From the NCBI GenBank assembly GCA_937974555.1, contig CALJKR010000041.1, positions 1-20,525 of the forward strand: a DNA stretch of 20,525 nucleotides. The letters are read 5' to 3'. The stretch is from an uncultured Flavobacteriales bacterium (lineage in GTDB: Bacteria; Bacteroidota; Bacteroidia; Flavobacteriales_D; Sanyastnellaceae). Positions 7,233-14,709 of this stretch are shown here, piece after piece. Numbering within the stretch: position 1 is the first letter of the stretch; each line of letters begins with the position of its first letter. A program made the translations under genes and the position numbers. The notes under the pieces are model-generated. The model saw only the letters and a list, made by a program, of their open reading frames with translations, was not told where the DNA came from and made no database searches.

Positions 7233-7830
7233 ATGGGATGATTTTTCCTTTTTGAATTTTAAATCCTTGGATTGCTTTTTCCAATAAGAAGTAATCATCA
7301 TGGTTGTCGCTGTATGCTTCTATGACCTCCGCATCAGGGAATTTTTGCTCTAGCAGCGCTATTTTATTTTTTCCTCTACAATTGAATCGCCAAACCCATT
7401 TGTCTTCCATTTCAATGACAGATGAACCCAGAACCACGGAAATACCCAATTGATTACAGGCCTCTTGTATCATCCAGTCAGGAGAGGCAGACAAGCAAAC
7501 ACATGGGATTTTTTTTTCTTGTAAGGCCTTTAATCGTTCTACAACCAATGGATAAAAATGATTCGGGAATCGCGAAGCCCAGAAACGTTTTAATTCCTCC
7601 TGCACTTTTTCTTCGGGCATTTCCATGAGGTAACTCAGAAACAAAGTTTTGAAATGTTCAATAGAAATGGATTTAAACAGATATAAAATAGCGCCCAGCA
7701 ACTGGATGGTCACAAACCGAAGGCGCAACGGATGTCGCATGTACACAAAGAGGCAGAATTGAATCATGGTATCCTTTCGGTACAATGTTCCATCAAAGTC
7801 GAAAACAGCAATTGGTTGTGCCTTAGACAT
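7222..7830 (-). CDS. HAD-IB family phosphatase linked to UbiA
   Basis: A 202-residue HAD hydrolase of the PSPase-like IB type. Motif I is VFDFDGTLYRKD with D11 and D13, motif II is the serine of CLSASPDW near S114, motif III is a lysine near 154-156, and motif IV is SDNHDD at 174-179. A hydrophobic helical stretch at about residues 38-53 falls in the cap and may dock on the membrane. The start overlaps the UbiA stop by 8 bp, so it is the third gene of the GT-C/UbiA/HAD operon. Inference: it removes the 5-phosphate from a polyprenyl-phosphate phosphoribose made by the UbiA protein. Another phosphomonoester is possible; the motifs do not fix the substrate. Confidence 0.82.
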   Translation of the reverse strand: MSKAQPIAVFDFDGTLYRKDTMIQFCLFVYMRHPLRLRFVTIQLLGAILYLFKSISIEHFKTLFLSYLMEMPEEKVQEELKRFWASRFPNHFYPLVVERLKALQEKKIPCVCLSASPDWMIQEACNQLGISVVLGSSVIEMEDKWVWRFNCRGKNKIALLEQKFPDAEVIEAYSDNHDDYFLLEKAIQGFKIQKGKIIPFKH

Positions 7831-8701
7831 AAAGAATAACGATCAATGATGACATCCAGAGGATGAGATTGATTTGGGTAAAGCGATCTTTAAATAGTAG
7901 GGTGGTAGGATCTCCTTCACCATCAAAAGCTTTGAATTGACTGAGTTGAATAAATCTGAAAATCCCCAACACCACAAAAATCGAGGAGTATAGAATTTTA
8001 TCGGTATGCAATGCCGCTTGAACTTTAACGTCCATTGTGTACAATAGATAGGCAGTGATGGTAATGGTTGCGACAATAAAAATAAATTTATCCAATAAAT
8101 CTTGGCTGTAGTTGGCCAAAACTGCACGGTGTGCTTCTGCGCCATTTTCGAGCATCACCAGTTCTGATTTTCTTTTGATCAGAATGAGGAAGAGCGCCAA
8201 GAAAAAACTCACCACCAAAATCCAAGAGGTGGGATTGACGGCGATGACATAGCAACCCGCCAGGACGCGGAAAACAAAATTTACGGCAACCACAAAGAAT
8301 TCGATGATATTGATGCGCTTCAAAACAAAGGAGTAGACCAAATTCAAGAGAACATAGACCATGAGAATGGCTACAAATGAGTTGGGTAATTTCGAAAAAA
8401 TGATGAAGGCTAAAGACCCAATTAAGGTTGCTAGGGCAATGATCAATGCTTTGTTCTTGGAAATTTTTCCGGAAGGAATGGGTCGGAGTTTTTTTCTTGG
8501 GTGCAATTTATCTTTTTCAGTATCCACCCAATCATTGATTACATAAATAAATGAGCATGCCAAGGAAAATGCAATGAATGCTATTGCAGCGCGAGAAACC
8601 AGGTCCAAATGAAGAAGGTTCAGAGAAAAAACCAATGGAAGAAAAATGAAGCCATTTTTAATCCAACTTTTTACCCGCAATAGTTCCAATAGCGCACTCA
8701 T
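7823..8701 (-). CDS. UbiA-family prenyltransferase, DPPR-synthase-like
   Basis: A 292-residue integral membrane protein with about eight to nine hydrophobic segments. VINDWVDTEKDKLHPRKK places the first Asp-rich motif at N56-D57...D60...D64 (NDxxDxxxD), and LRPIPSGKIS follows as in UbiA enzymes. The later part resembles the decaprenyl-phosphate phosphoribosyltransferase branch (mycobacterial Rv3806c): KRKSELVMLE with a following helix, and a C-terminal GDPTTLLFKDR. That enzyme transfers 5-phosphoribose from PRPP to decaprenyl phosphate. It overlaps the genes on both sides (4 bp with GT-C, 8 bp with HAD). Menaquinone- or heme-type UbiA function is the alternative, but the neighbours fit polyprenyl-phosphate sugar synthesis better. 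Confidence 0.82.
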   Translation of the reverse strand: MSALLELLRVKSWIKNGFIFLPLVFSLNLLHLDLVSRAAIAFIAFSLACSFIYVINDWVDTEKDKLHPRKKLRPIPSGKISKNKALIIALATLIGSLAFIIFSKLPNSFVAILMVYVLLNLVYSFVLKRINIIEFFVVAVNFVFRVLAGCYVIAVNPTSWILVVSFFLALFLILIKRKSELVMLENGAEAHRAVLANYSQDLLDKFIFIVATITITAYLLYTMDVKVQAALHTDKILYSSIFVVLGIFRFIQLSQFKAFDGEGDPTTLLFKDRFTQINLILWMSSLIVILYV

Positions 8702-10344
8702 GGAACAAAGGTATATTGCCAGCCACTCATTCCGTCAGCGGCAAAAGATTTCCACTGATAATTATCGGTTTTGGTATTGGGATTTATGGTTTGAATGTTC
8801 CATTCTTTGAGTCGAGCATCCATTGACCGGATCCAGCCCTTTTTGATGATGAGTGGGTGATCCTGCAATATTTTTTTTTCGGCATGAATGGCCTTTGAAC
8901 CCTGCTGATTCCAGTTGAAATATTCATAGCCGCATATGCTGAAATTGGTGATCAATCCGAGGGTAAGAATCAAAGAAAATCGTTGAACCCATCGGTTGGT
9001 GTCAAGCAATCCAAAAAGTAAAATCCACCCCAAAACAAAAAGAGAATGTGGCGCATATCGGTAGTTCCAAAATTCAGGTTGTATGATTACAATGGCCATC
9101 AAGCCCAATAATATCCATGGAAAAATTCCCTTGTAGTGTCTTAATAGCAGAATAATGAGCAGGGGGATAATTAATAGAATAATTTCTGCGGAGAATGGCC
9201 CCAGTGCGCCGATTACCATCGGCTGATGCAAACGATAATACAGAAAAGAAGCGCGAATATCTTTCCACTTAAAAAGAGTTTTGGGTTGCGTGGGATGCGT
9301 ATCAGGAGAGGTGTAAGTGGGATAGCTAAAGGAAGCTAAATTCCATTGTTGGAATCTATTTTTTCCGAAAAAATTCTTGGGGTATTGCACTTCAGCGATA
9401 CGTTGACCTTCATTGTTTTGGCCCATCAGAGGATAAAAAGGATGGCCCTTTTCTTTCCAATTGCGAACATAGGTACAAGCACCGAAAACACCGACGCCAA
9501 GCGCAAATGTCAACCCTGCGGCAACGACTGATTTTTTAAAAATGGATTTGTTTTTAATGCCAATGGCAATAATCAGCATTCCCAGCATCAAGGAGCCATA
9601 GACGAGGCCGGTAAACTTGATATTGGATAGGTAGATAAAGGCGAGAATGATACCGGACCATCGAATGGCAGAGTAACCATCGATGAACACATCCGCCAAC
9701 AGAATGGCTAAAATCAATAGCAAGGAATACAGTTGCCCGTCCACATAAAAGCTCAACGATTGACCCAGCGCTGCGGGAGAAAGTGCCAACATTATAGCGA
9801 CGATTCCAGCAACAAAAGGCCTTTGCGTCCAGCGGAAAAGCCCTCCCATGGTGATCAGCAATGATGCGGCAAGCCAAAGAAGGTTCGCCATTTTGCTCAT
9901 TTGGATCCAAGGAAGTAAATCGTAAAATGCTTGTGCCGTAAGCCAGGAAGCTTTGGCGTAGTGATTTACATAATCCGCATTCAAACCAGAGGCTGCCTCA
10001 TGTGCAATGGGCGCATCCCAAAAAGGATTCCACCCGTCATGCAGCAATAGAATGGCATCTTGGTGATACCATTGACCATCAAAAGAAAGATCATAATAGT
10101 AGTCACTGATTAACGCGCTGCTTACAATCATCCCCAACGCCAAGAGGTGACTGGCGCGCGAAAATTTTAATTGTTGGTGTGTCCAAAACACCGTAATCGC
10201 AGCAGATATAATCGGTGTGGCTGATGCTCCGGGTAAACCCAGAAGCAGACGCAAACATTGTAAAACAAAGGTGAGGGACAAGAAGATAAATATCCATTGT
10301 CCGGAACTTTGAAGAATATGGTAAATCTTGGTTTTCAAAATCAT
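8698..10344 (-). CDS. Polytopic membrane protein, probable GT-C glycosyltransferase
   Basis: A 548-residue protein with roughly eleven or more hydrophobic segments and a soluble C-terminal tail. After the second or third hydrophobic segment comes an acidic loop, DYYYDLSFDGQWYHQDAI (D81 to about 98), then GWNPFWD. Acidic residues in the first outside loop are the catalytic signature of GT-C enzymes that use polyprenyl-phosphate sugars. A large soluble loop (about residues 290-370) separates two membrane halves. I do not recognise a named family, so GT-C is a structural inference. It is the first gene of an operon with the UbiA and HAD genes (ATGA-type 4-bp overlap), and a role as the transferase using their lipid-linked sugar fits. 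Its ATG is 37 bp from the divergent GT-B gene. Confidence 0.7.
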   Translation of the reverse strand: MILKTKIYHILQSSGQWIFIFLSLTFVLQCLRLLLGLPGASATPIISAAITVFWTHQQLKFSRASHLLALGMIVSSALISDYYYDLSFDGQWYHQDAILLLHDGWNPFWDAPIAHEAASGLNADYVNHYAKASWLTAQAFYDLLPWIQMSKMANLLWLAASLLITMGGLFRWTQRPFVAGIVAIMLALSPAALGQSLSFYVDGQLYSLLLILAILLADVFIDGYSAIRWSGIILAFIYLSNIKFTGLVYGSLMLGMLIIAIGIKNKSIFKKSVVAAGLTFALGVGVFGACTYVRNWKEKGHPFYPLMGQNNEGQRIAEVQYPKNFFGKNRFQQWNLASFSYPTYTSPDTHPTQPKTLFKWKDIRASFLYYRLHQPMVIGALGPFSAEIILLIIPLLIILLLRHYKGIFPWILLGLMAIVIIQPEFWNYRYAPHSLFVLGWILLFGLLDTNRWVQRFSLILTLGLITNFSICGYEYFNWNQQGSKAIHAEKKILQDHPLIIKKGWIRSMDARLKEWNIQTINPNTKTDNYQWKSFAADGMSGWQYTFVP

Positions 10345-10381
10345 CCCAATGTAAGAAAAATTATGAAAGCCTTGTCACAGA

Positions 10382-11806
10382 ATGTATCTTGGCAACATGC
10401 AAAATCATATCAATACAGAAGAGCCTATTGCAACACCGTTTCCGGAGGTGCATGCTTATGTGTTGAATAAATTGGGCGGTCGGATGGATTGTATTGGAAA
10501 TAGAGGTTCATACCTCAAGGTTTTTCAATCCGCTTTGCATTATTATCTCAATCGAAGACACAAGGCCAAACAGAAGAAAAGACTATTTGATCAATCTTCT
10601 TTTTACCATTGGGTATATTTGTTTTTGTTGTCTTGTAAAACCATTTTTCAAAATCGAAAATTGGTTCTAGAAAATATCATCATCGATCCGGGGAGGTTTT
10701 TGGACAATGGTGAATCCATCTTTTTTTCAAAAATCATCCACGAGCTTGGAAAAGAAAAAGTTCAGTTATTGGTTCGCAGACCCTCTAACCCCAGCCTTTA
10801 TTTTGCCTCATTGGCAGAGGGAGAATGCAGAAAGGCCTTGCCATTGGGAAAAGTTTATGCGCAGTGGAAGGACCTGCGCAAAGTGTACTATCAGGCAAAG
10901 GGTTCAGGAAAATGGAGCGATGAGGAGTTGCATTATTTGGATTCGTCTTTGCATTCTTATCTTCTGCGCTACATGGCCTGCGTGGGTTCATACGATTCCC
11001 AAACAGTGAAGCGTGTATTTTTTACAGTGCATTACATCAATGAGGGTTTTATTGCCGCGATGCGGGATATGGGGATCAAGACCATAGAACTGCAACATGG
11101 ATTGATCAGCGGAGCGGATTTGTATTACACCTATCCAGAAGAATACCGACCATGGATAGACCGCGCATTTTTCCCTGACTTTTTGTTGATGTATGGAAAT
11201 CTTTGGTATCAACGATTGCGCAAAGGAATAGAATGGAAGGAAGGGCAACTGTTGGTGATGGGTGATTACACCCACTTGTTTGGCACTAAGGCGCGAACCG
11301 CGGCCAAAGAAAACCTTATTATTTTATGCGCACAGAAGTTTTTGTCAGATCAGTATGTAGCTTGGATTCCTCAGATTCAGCATCATTTAAAGAACCACCC
11401 AGATTGGAAAATGGTGGTTAAATTGCACCCCTATGAGCCTGTAGTGGATGTTCCCAAATACATGGCGTTGGCCAATGAGCAAACAGAAATTGTGCAATCA
11501 GGATCATTGCATGATTGGTTTTCCAGAGCCAAAATTCAGTTGAGTATATACAGCACTACATTCTATGACAGCATCGGATATGATGTAGACAATTTTGCGT
11601 TGATGAATACCGGTATTTACGATGCCTATGTCCAAGAGATGATAGACTCCCAAGTGGCAGTGGGCATCGCAGAAGATGAAGACCCCATTGCTGTGTATGA
11701 ATCAAATCGGGCAAAAGGGGTTTTGTTGGGTGATCGAAAAGAGATTTATGGTGATTGGGATGCGCAAAAGTTCAGGACTTATTTGCGATCGGGAAAGTGG
11801 AAATAA
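10382..11806 (+). CDS. Capsule-type GT-B-like glycosyltransferase, unassigned
   Basis: A soluble, 474-residue protein with a GT-B-like C-terminal half. Recognisable pieces are IKTIELQHGLISG (about residue 235), NLIILCAQKF, the HP motif in VVKLHPYEP (about residue 347), and LSIYSTTFYDSIG, which resembles the donor-site serine/threonine and acidic patch of capsule, polysialyl- or CDP-glycerol-type transferases. The N-terminal half is basic and helical. I cannot name donor or acceptor. The start is ATG 10382 or ATG 10397; a minus-7-like box at 10385-10392 lies between them and favours 10397 if it is real. It is divergent from the GT-C gene and converges on a second GT-B-like gene with a 28-bp overlap. 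Confidence 0.65.
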   Translation: MYLGNMQNHINTEEPIATPFPEVHAYVLNKLGGRMDCIGNRGSYLKVFQSALHYYLNRRHKAKQKKRLFDQSSFYHWVYLFLLSCKTIFQNRKLVLENIIIDPGRFLDNGESIFFSKIIHELGKEKVQLLVRRPSNPSLYFASLAEGECRKALPLGKVYAQWKDLRKVYYQAKGSGKWSDEELHYLDSSLHSYLLRYMACVGSYDSQTVKRVFFTVHYINEGFIAAMRDMGIKTIELQHGLISGADLYYTYPEEYRPWIDRAFFPDFLLMYGNLWYQRLRKGIEWKEGQLLVMGDYTHLFGTKARTAAKENLIILCAQKFLSDQYVAWIPQIQHHLKNHPDWKMVVKLHPYEPVVDVPKYMALANEQTEIVQSGSLHDWFSRAKIQLSIYSTTFYDSIGYDVDNFALMNTGIYDAYVQEMIDSQVAVGIAEDEDPIAVYESNRAKGVLLGDRKEIYGDWDAQKFRTYLRSGKWK

Positions 11807-13023
11807 TCGGATAGATTATTCTTTTTAAAAAATACTTCTGCAGTATCCGTTTGATGGTTTTCAAGGCAACTTAAAATATCCTCCTCCGAAAACAGAGCAA
11901 TGTTTTTTAATCCAGAGGAAGAAAGCGGAAAAATATATCCTCGCGGTTGAAACAAGATCGTTTTATGTCCGGTCAATAAACGCTCAAAAATCACGGATGA
12001 CAAGGCTCCAATTCCCCAATGATAATTCTGAAAAGATTGCGCGGAACGCTCTTCTAAATTTCCAAAAGTGAAAGGTGCGTGTAGCTTTTCTTCAAAGTAA
12101 GCCTTGGATATGTCCAGGTGTTTTTTTTCCAATGGATGAAGAAAAATGGTCAGACTAAAGCCCTGTTGATTAACCAAACGCGCCAAAATCTGAAGCAATG
12201 CTTCTTCGGTATTTTCTAAATTCAAACCATTGTCTGCACGGTTGAGATGATTCCGCAACCATTGACCGTGAGAATAGAAGGCCAAGGATTTTGAAGTGGT
12301 CGTGGGTGATTTCCAATTTGGATTTTTTGCAATTGAAGTATCCAGAGACTCCGCAGACCAGTATTTGAGTGACTTATAGAAAATGCTGGTCGAAAATTGT
12401 TGTTTGATTTCTTCCAGTTGGTAGGGAGAAGTGATGATCAGTTCATCACACACAAGATGGTGATTGTGCACATACAATGGAATGATAGAAGGGATGTAAA
12501 GTACCTTGATTTTCTTTTGAATCAAGCATAAAGAAAGGGCGTTGCTATCAATTTCATAAGGGTGAAAAAAAGAAACCTTCTGGATATTTTCTTTTTCGCA
12601 AAGTTGAAGAATAAAAGCCATCTCCATTATTTGGCGAATGACCAAAGCGTAATTGGGTCGATGCGCTGAAAACAAGAAACACCTCAGAGCAATTAGAAAA
12701 GCGGCGCAATGCCAAAGTAATCGCTCAAAAAAATCAGATTCAATATGGGGCAATCTAATTTCATCCTTTCCAAGGAAATGGGATACAGAGTGGTTGTCTT
12801 GCTGTTGGACATAGGAAAGCGCCTTGGGATCTTTCAGATGATTCCAAGTGACGAGTAGGTGAGGTAAGTTGTTTTTCTGAACAAAAGCGAAGGGTAAGGG
12901 AGTTGCGGATTTTTTCCAACCATATCTGTACCATTCTCTAAATCCAATCCAACGATCGGTCTTTGCCGTGGCATCTAATCGATAGGACATATTGTACAAC
13001 AATGCATGTTGTGCACATTGCAT
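11779..13023 (-). CDS. Second capsule-type GT-B-like protein, unassigned
   Basis: About 414 residues from ATG 13023; an in-frame TTG at 13089 could add 22 residues. The C-terminal half has LAFYSHGQW, an HP motif in LTIFLHPLEKKH, and GIGALSSVIFERLLTGHKTILFQP, the same order of blocks (HP, then a Ser-rich turn, then an acidic-hydrophobic helix) as in the neighbouring convergent gene. That suggests a polysialyltransferase-like or capsule GT-B fold. A hydrophobic stretch LLWHCAAFLIALRCFLF in the N-terminal half may associate with the membrane. The sugar specificity is unknown. It is divergent from the acyltransferase gene. Confidence 0.58.
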   Translation of the reverse strand: MQCAQHALLYNMSYRLDATAKTDRWIGFREWYRYGWKKSATPLPFAFVQKNNLPHLLVTWNHLKDPKALSYVQQQDNHSVSHFLGKDEIRLPHIESDFFERLLWHCAAFLIALRCFLFSAHRPNYALVIRQIMEMAFILQLCEKENIQKVSFFHPYEIDSNALSLCLIQKKIKVLYIPSIIPLYVHNHHLVCDELIITSPYQLEEIKQQFSTSIFYKSLKYWSAESLDTSIAKNPNWKSPTTTSKSLAFYSHGQWLRNHLNRADNGLNLENTEEALLQILARLVNQQGFSLTIFLHPLEKKHLDISKAYFEEKLHAPFTFGNLEERSAQSFQNYHWGIGALSSVIFERLLTGHKTILFQPRGYIFPLSSSGLKNIALFSEEDILSCLENHQTDTAEVFFKKNNLSDYFHFPDRK

Positions 13024-13124
13024 CAAAGGGTTATTCCCACCCGATTTGAGGATGATTCGAAACAATTGAATGACAGAAGAGGCGAGCAAGTCGATCGGAA
13101 TTTTTACGAAGATAGGTTAACCCG

Positions 13125-13132
13125 TATCTTTG
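13125..13132 (+). promoter_or_regulatory. Candidate minus-7 box of the acyltransferase gene
   Basis: TATCTTTG matches TAnnTTTG fully and ends three bases before ATG 13136 (six before ATG 13139). With the usual distance the transcript would begin at the start codon. No TTG is found 17-23 bases upstream; the position holds a T-run. Confidence 0.4.
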
Positions 13133-13135
13133 GCG

Positions 13136-14137
13136 ATGATGGAGCAAAAGAATCAACTGGACTTATTGAATGCTTTACGCGGCATTGCGGCTTGGATGGT
13201 GTGTTTATTTCATGCTTCGTTTTTACTCAAAGAATTTTATCCAGGATTGTATCATTTTTTTGACATCGGTCAAGAAGGAGTTTATGTCTTTTTTGTTATC
13301 AGTGGTGTTGTTTTGCCTTGGTCTATGGATGCAGGCGGTTACCGATGGAAGAATGCAGATCGATTTTTACTGAAACGCTGGATTCGATTGTATCCGCCTT
13401 TTTTGGTTTCGGTGATCATTTGTACGTTTGGGTTTGTGGGATTAAAAGGATTTGCCAATCCTGTTATTTTGCACAAAATGCTCCACAGCGTTTTTTTCAC
13501 CGCTCCTTTTTTTGGTGAGAAGTGGATCAATGACGTTTACTGGACTCTCTTTGTTGAATTTCAATTCTACATATACCTGGCACTGTTCTTCCCATTGATT
13601 GCACATAAAGACCGCACTGTTCGCACTCTTGCGTTATTTGGTGGATTGGCTTTGGCGTTGTTGTCGCAGTTTTTTACCGGTCGTTATGTGAAGCTGGAAT
13701 TGTTCTTTCACCTTCCTGTTTTCACTTTGGGATATTATCTCTACTTGCGTTTGAAAGGCAGAATAGAAGACCAAGAATTCTGGATGGGTTTGGTTATGAC
13801 ATCTGTAACCGCTTTGTACATCACAGGACATCTGCACGGATTGTCTTATCGCTTGGCAACGGTGGCCATTGCAACCGCATTATTGATTTATTTTGTTCGC
13901 AGAAAGATTCCTTATTTGGATGCCTTGGGAGAGGTGTCATATTCGTTTTACCTCACCCATTGGTTTGTGATTTCCATGGCCAATTATTGGTTTTATCAAT
14001 ACGGTAAAACCCCTTCCGGGTCGTTGGTGGTATTTGTGATGATACAAGTGGGGGCCATTGCGTTGGCCGCTTTGTTCTATCGCGTTGTAGAGAAGCCTTC
14101 ATTGCGATGGACGAAGAAGGTCAAGTACCGTTCTTAA
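13136..14137 (+). CDS. Acyltransferase 3 family membrane protein (OafA-like)
   Basis: About 333 residues with roughly ten membrane helices. The N-terminus LLNALRGIAAWMVCLFHASF holds the conserved Arg-Gly and the catalytic-type histidine of the acyltransferase-3 family. GVYVFFVISGVVLPWS follows, and then RFLLKRWIRLYPPF, the Arg-rich loop with the Tyr-Pro typical of OafA/YrhL proteins. The family moves acetyl or other acyl groups across the membrane onto O-antigen, peptidoglycan or exopolysaccharide sugars. An SGNH domain is absent. In this glycan-rich neighbourhood a sugar O-acylation role is likely, but the acceptor is unknown. Translation begins at ATG 13136 or ATG 13139. Its last 4 bp overlap the end of rnhB. 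Confidence 0.88.
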   Translation: MMEQKNQLDLLNALRGIAAWMVCLFHASFLLKEFYPGLYHFFDIGQEGVYVFFVISGVVLPWSMDAGGYRWKNADRFLLKRWIRLYPPFLVSVIICTFGFVGLKGFANPVILHKMLHSVFFTAPFFGEKWINDVYWTLFVEFQFYIYLALFFPLIAHKDRTVRTLALFGGLALALLSQFFTGRYVKLELFFHLPVFTLGYYLYLRLKGRIEDQEFWMGLVMTSVTALYITGHLHGLSYRLATVAIATALLIYFVRRKIPYLDALGEVSYSFYLTHWFVISMANYWFYQYGKTPSGSLVVFVMIQVGAIALAALFYRVVEKPSLRWTKKVKYRS

Positions 14138-14709
14138 AGCAATTTAAAAGTCATTCGATGGTGCGGCGTGGTGCCGTGCTCAGCAATGGCTGCGCGATGC
14201 TCTTTGGTGGGATAACCTTTGTTGACAGACCATTTGTACATGGGAAATTCGCGATCTATTTTTTCCATGTATTCATCACGGTGTGTTTTTGCAAGAATGG
14301 AAGCCGCAGCTATGGAGGTGAATTTGCTATCGCCCTTCACCACACATTGGTGAATGATTCCGACATAGGGTTTAAAGCGATTCCCGTCCACCAGGATCAA
14401 TTCAGGCCGGGTGACCAGTTGGTCTACGCAGCGGTGCATTCCGATAATGGAGGCGTTGAGGATGTTGATTTGATCGATTTCTTCAGCGGATACCGCCACT
14501 ACCGCCCATTCAATGGCTTCTTTTTCTATGATAGGCCGAAGGAGTTCTCTTTGTTTTTCTGTGAGTTGTTTGGAATCGTTCAAAAGGGGGTGATAAAAGT
14601 CGTCTGGTAAAATTACAGCTCCCGCAAATACAGGTCCAGCAAGACATCCGCGCCCGGCTTCATCGCAACCCACCTCCACGTAATTTTCAGAAAATCTATT
14701 TTGCAACAT
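14134..14709 (-). CDS. rnhB: Ribonuclease HII
   Basis: RNase HII cuts RNA in RNA-DNA hybrids and starts removal of single ribonucleotides from DNA. The 191-residue protein opens with VEVGCDEAGRGCLAGPVFAGA, giving the catalytic D16 and E17. ILVDGNRF supplies D108, and VVKGDSKF supplies the fourth acid near D127. AAASILAKTHRDEYM is the conserved C-terminal helix. Length is normal and the gene looks intact. Its start lies 14 bp inside the end of the GT4 gene, so it is co-transcribed with an apparently unrelated glycosyltransferase. Its 3' end overlaps the convergent acyltransferase gene by 4 bp. Confidence 0.97.
   Translation of the reverse strand: MLQNRFSENYVEVGCDEAGRGCLAGPVFAGAVILPDDFYHPLLNDSKQLTEKQRELLRPIIEKEAIEWAVVAVSAEEIDQINILNASIIGMHRCVDQLVTRPELILVDGNRFKPYVGIIHQCVVKGDSKFTSIAAASILAKTHRDEYMEKIDREFPMYKWSVNKGYPTKEHRAAIAEHGTTPHHRMTFKLL

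Noticed and set aside
14107..14610. 167-codon open frame on the plus strand
   Set aside because: Antisense to rnhB, whose catalytic motifs are intact; the frame has no start context or domain.
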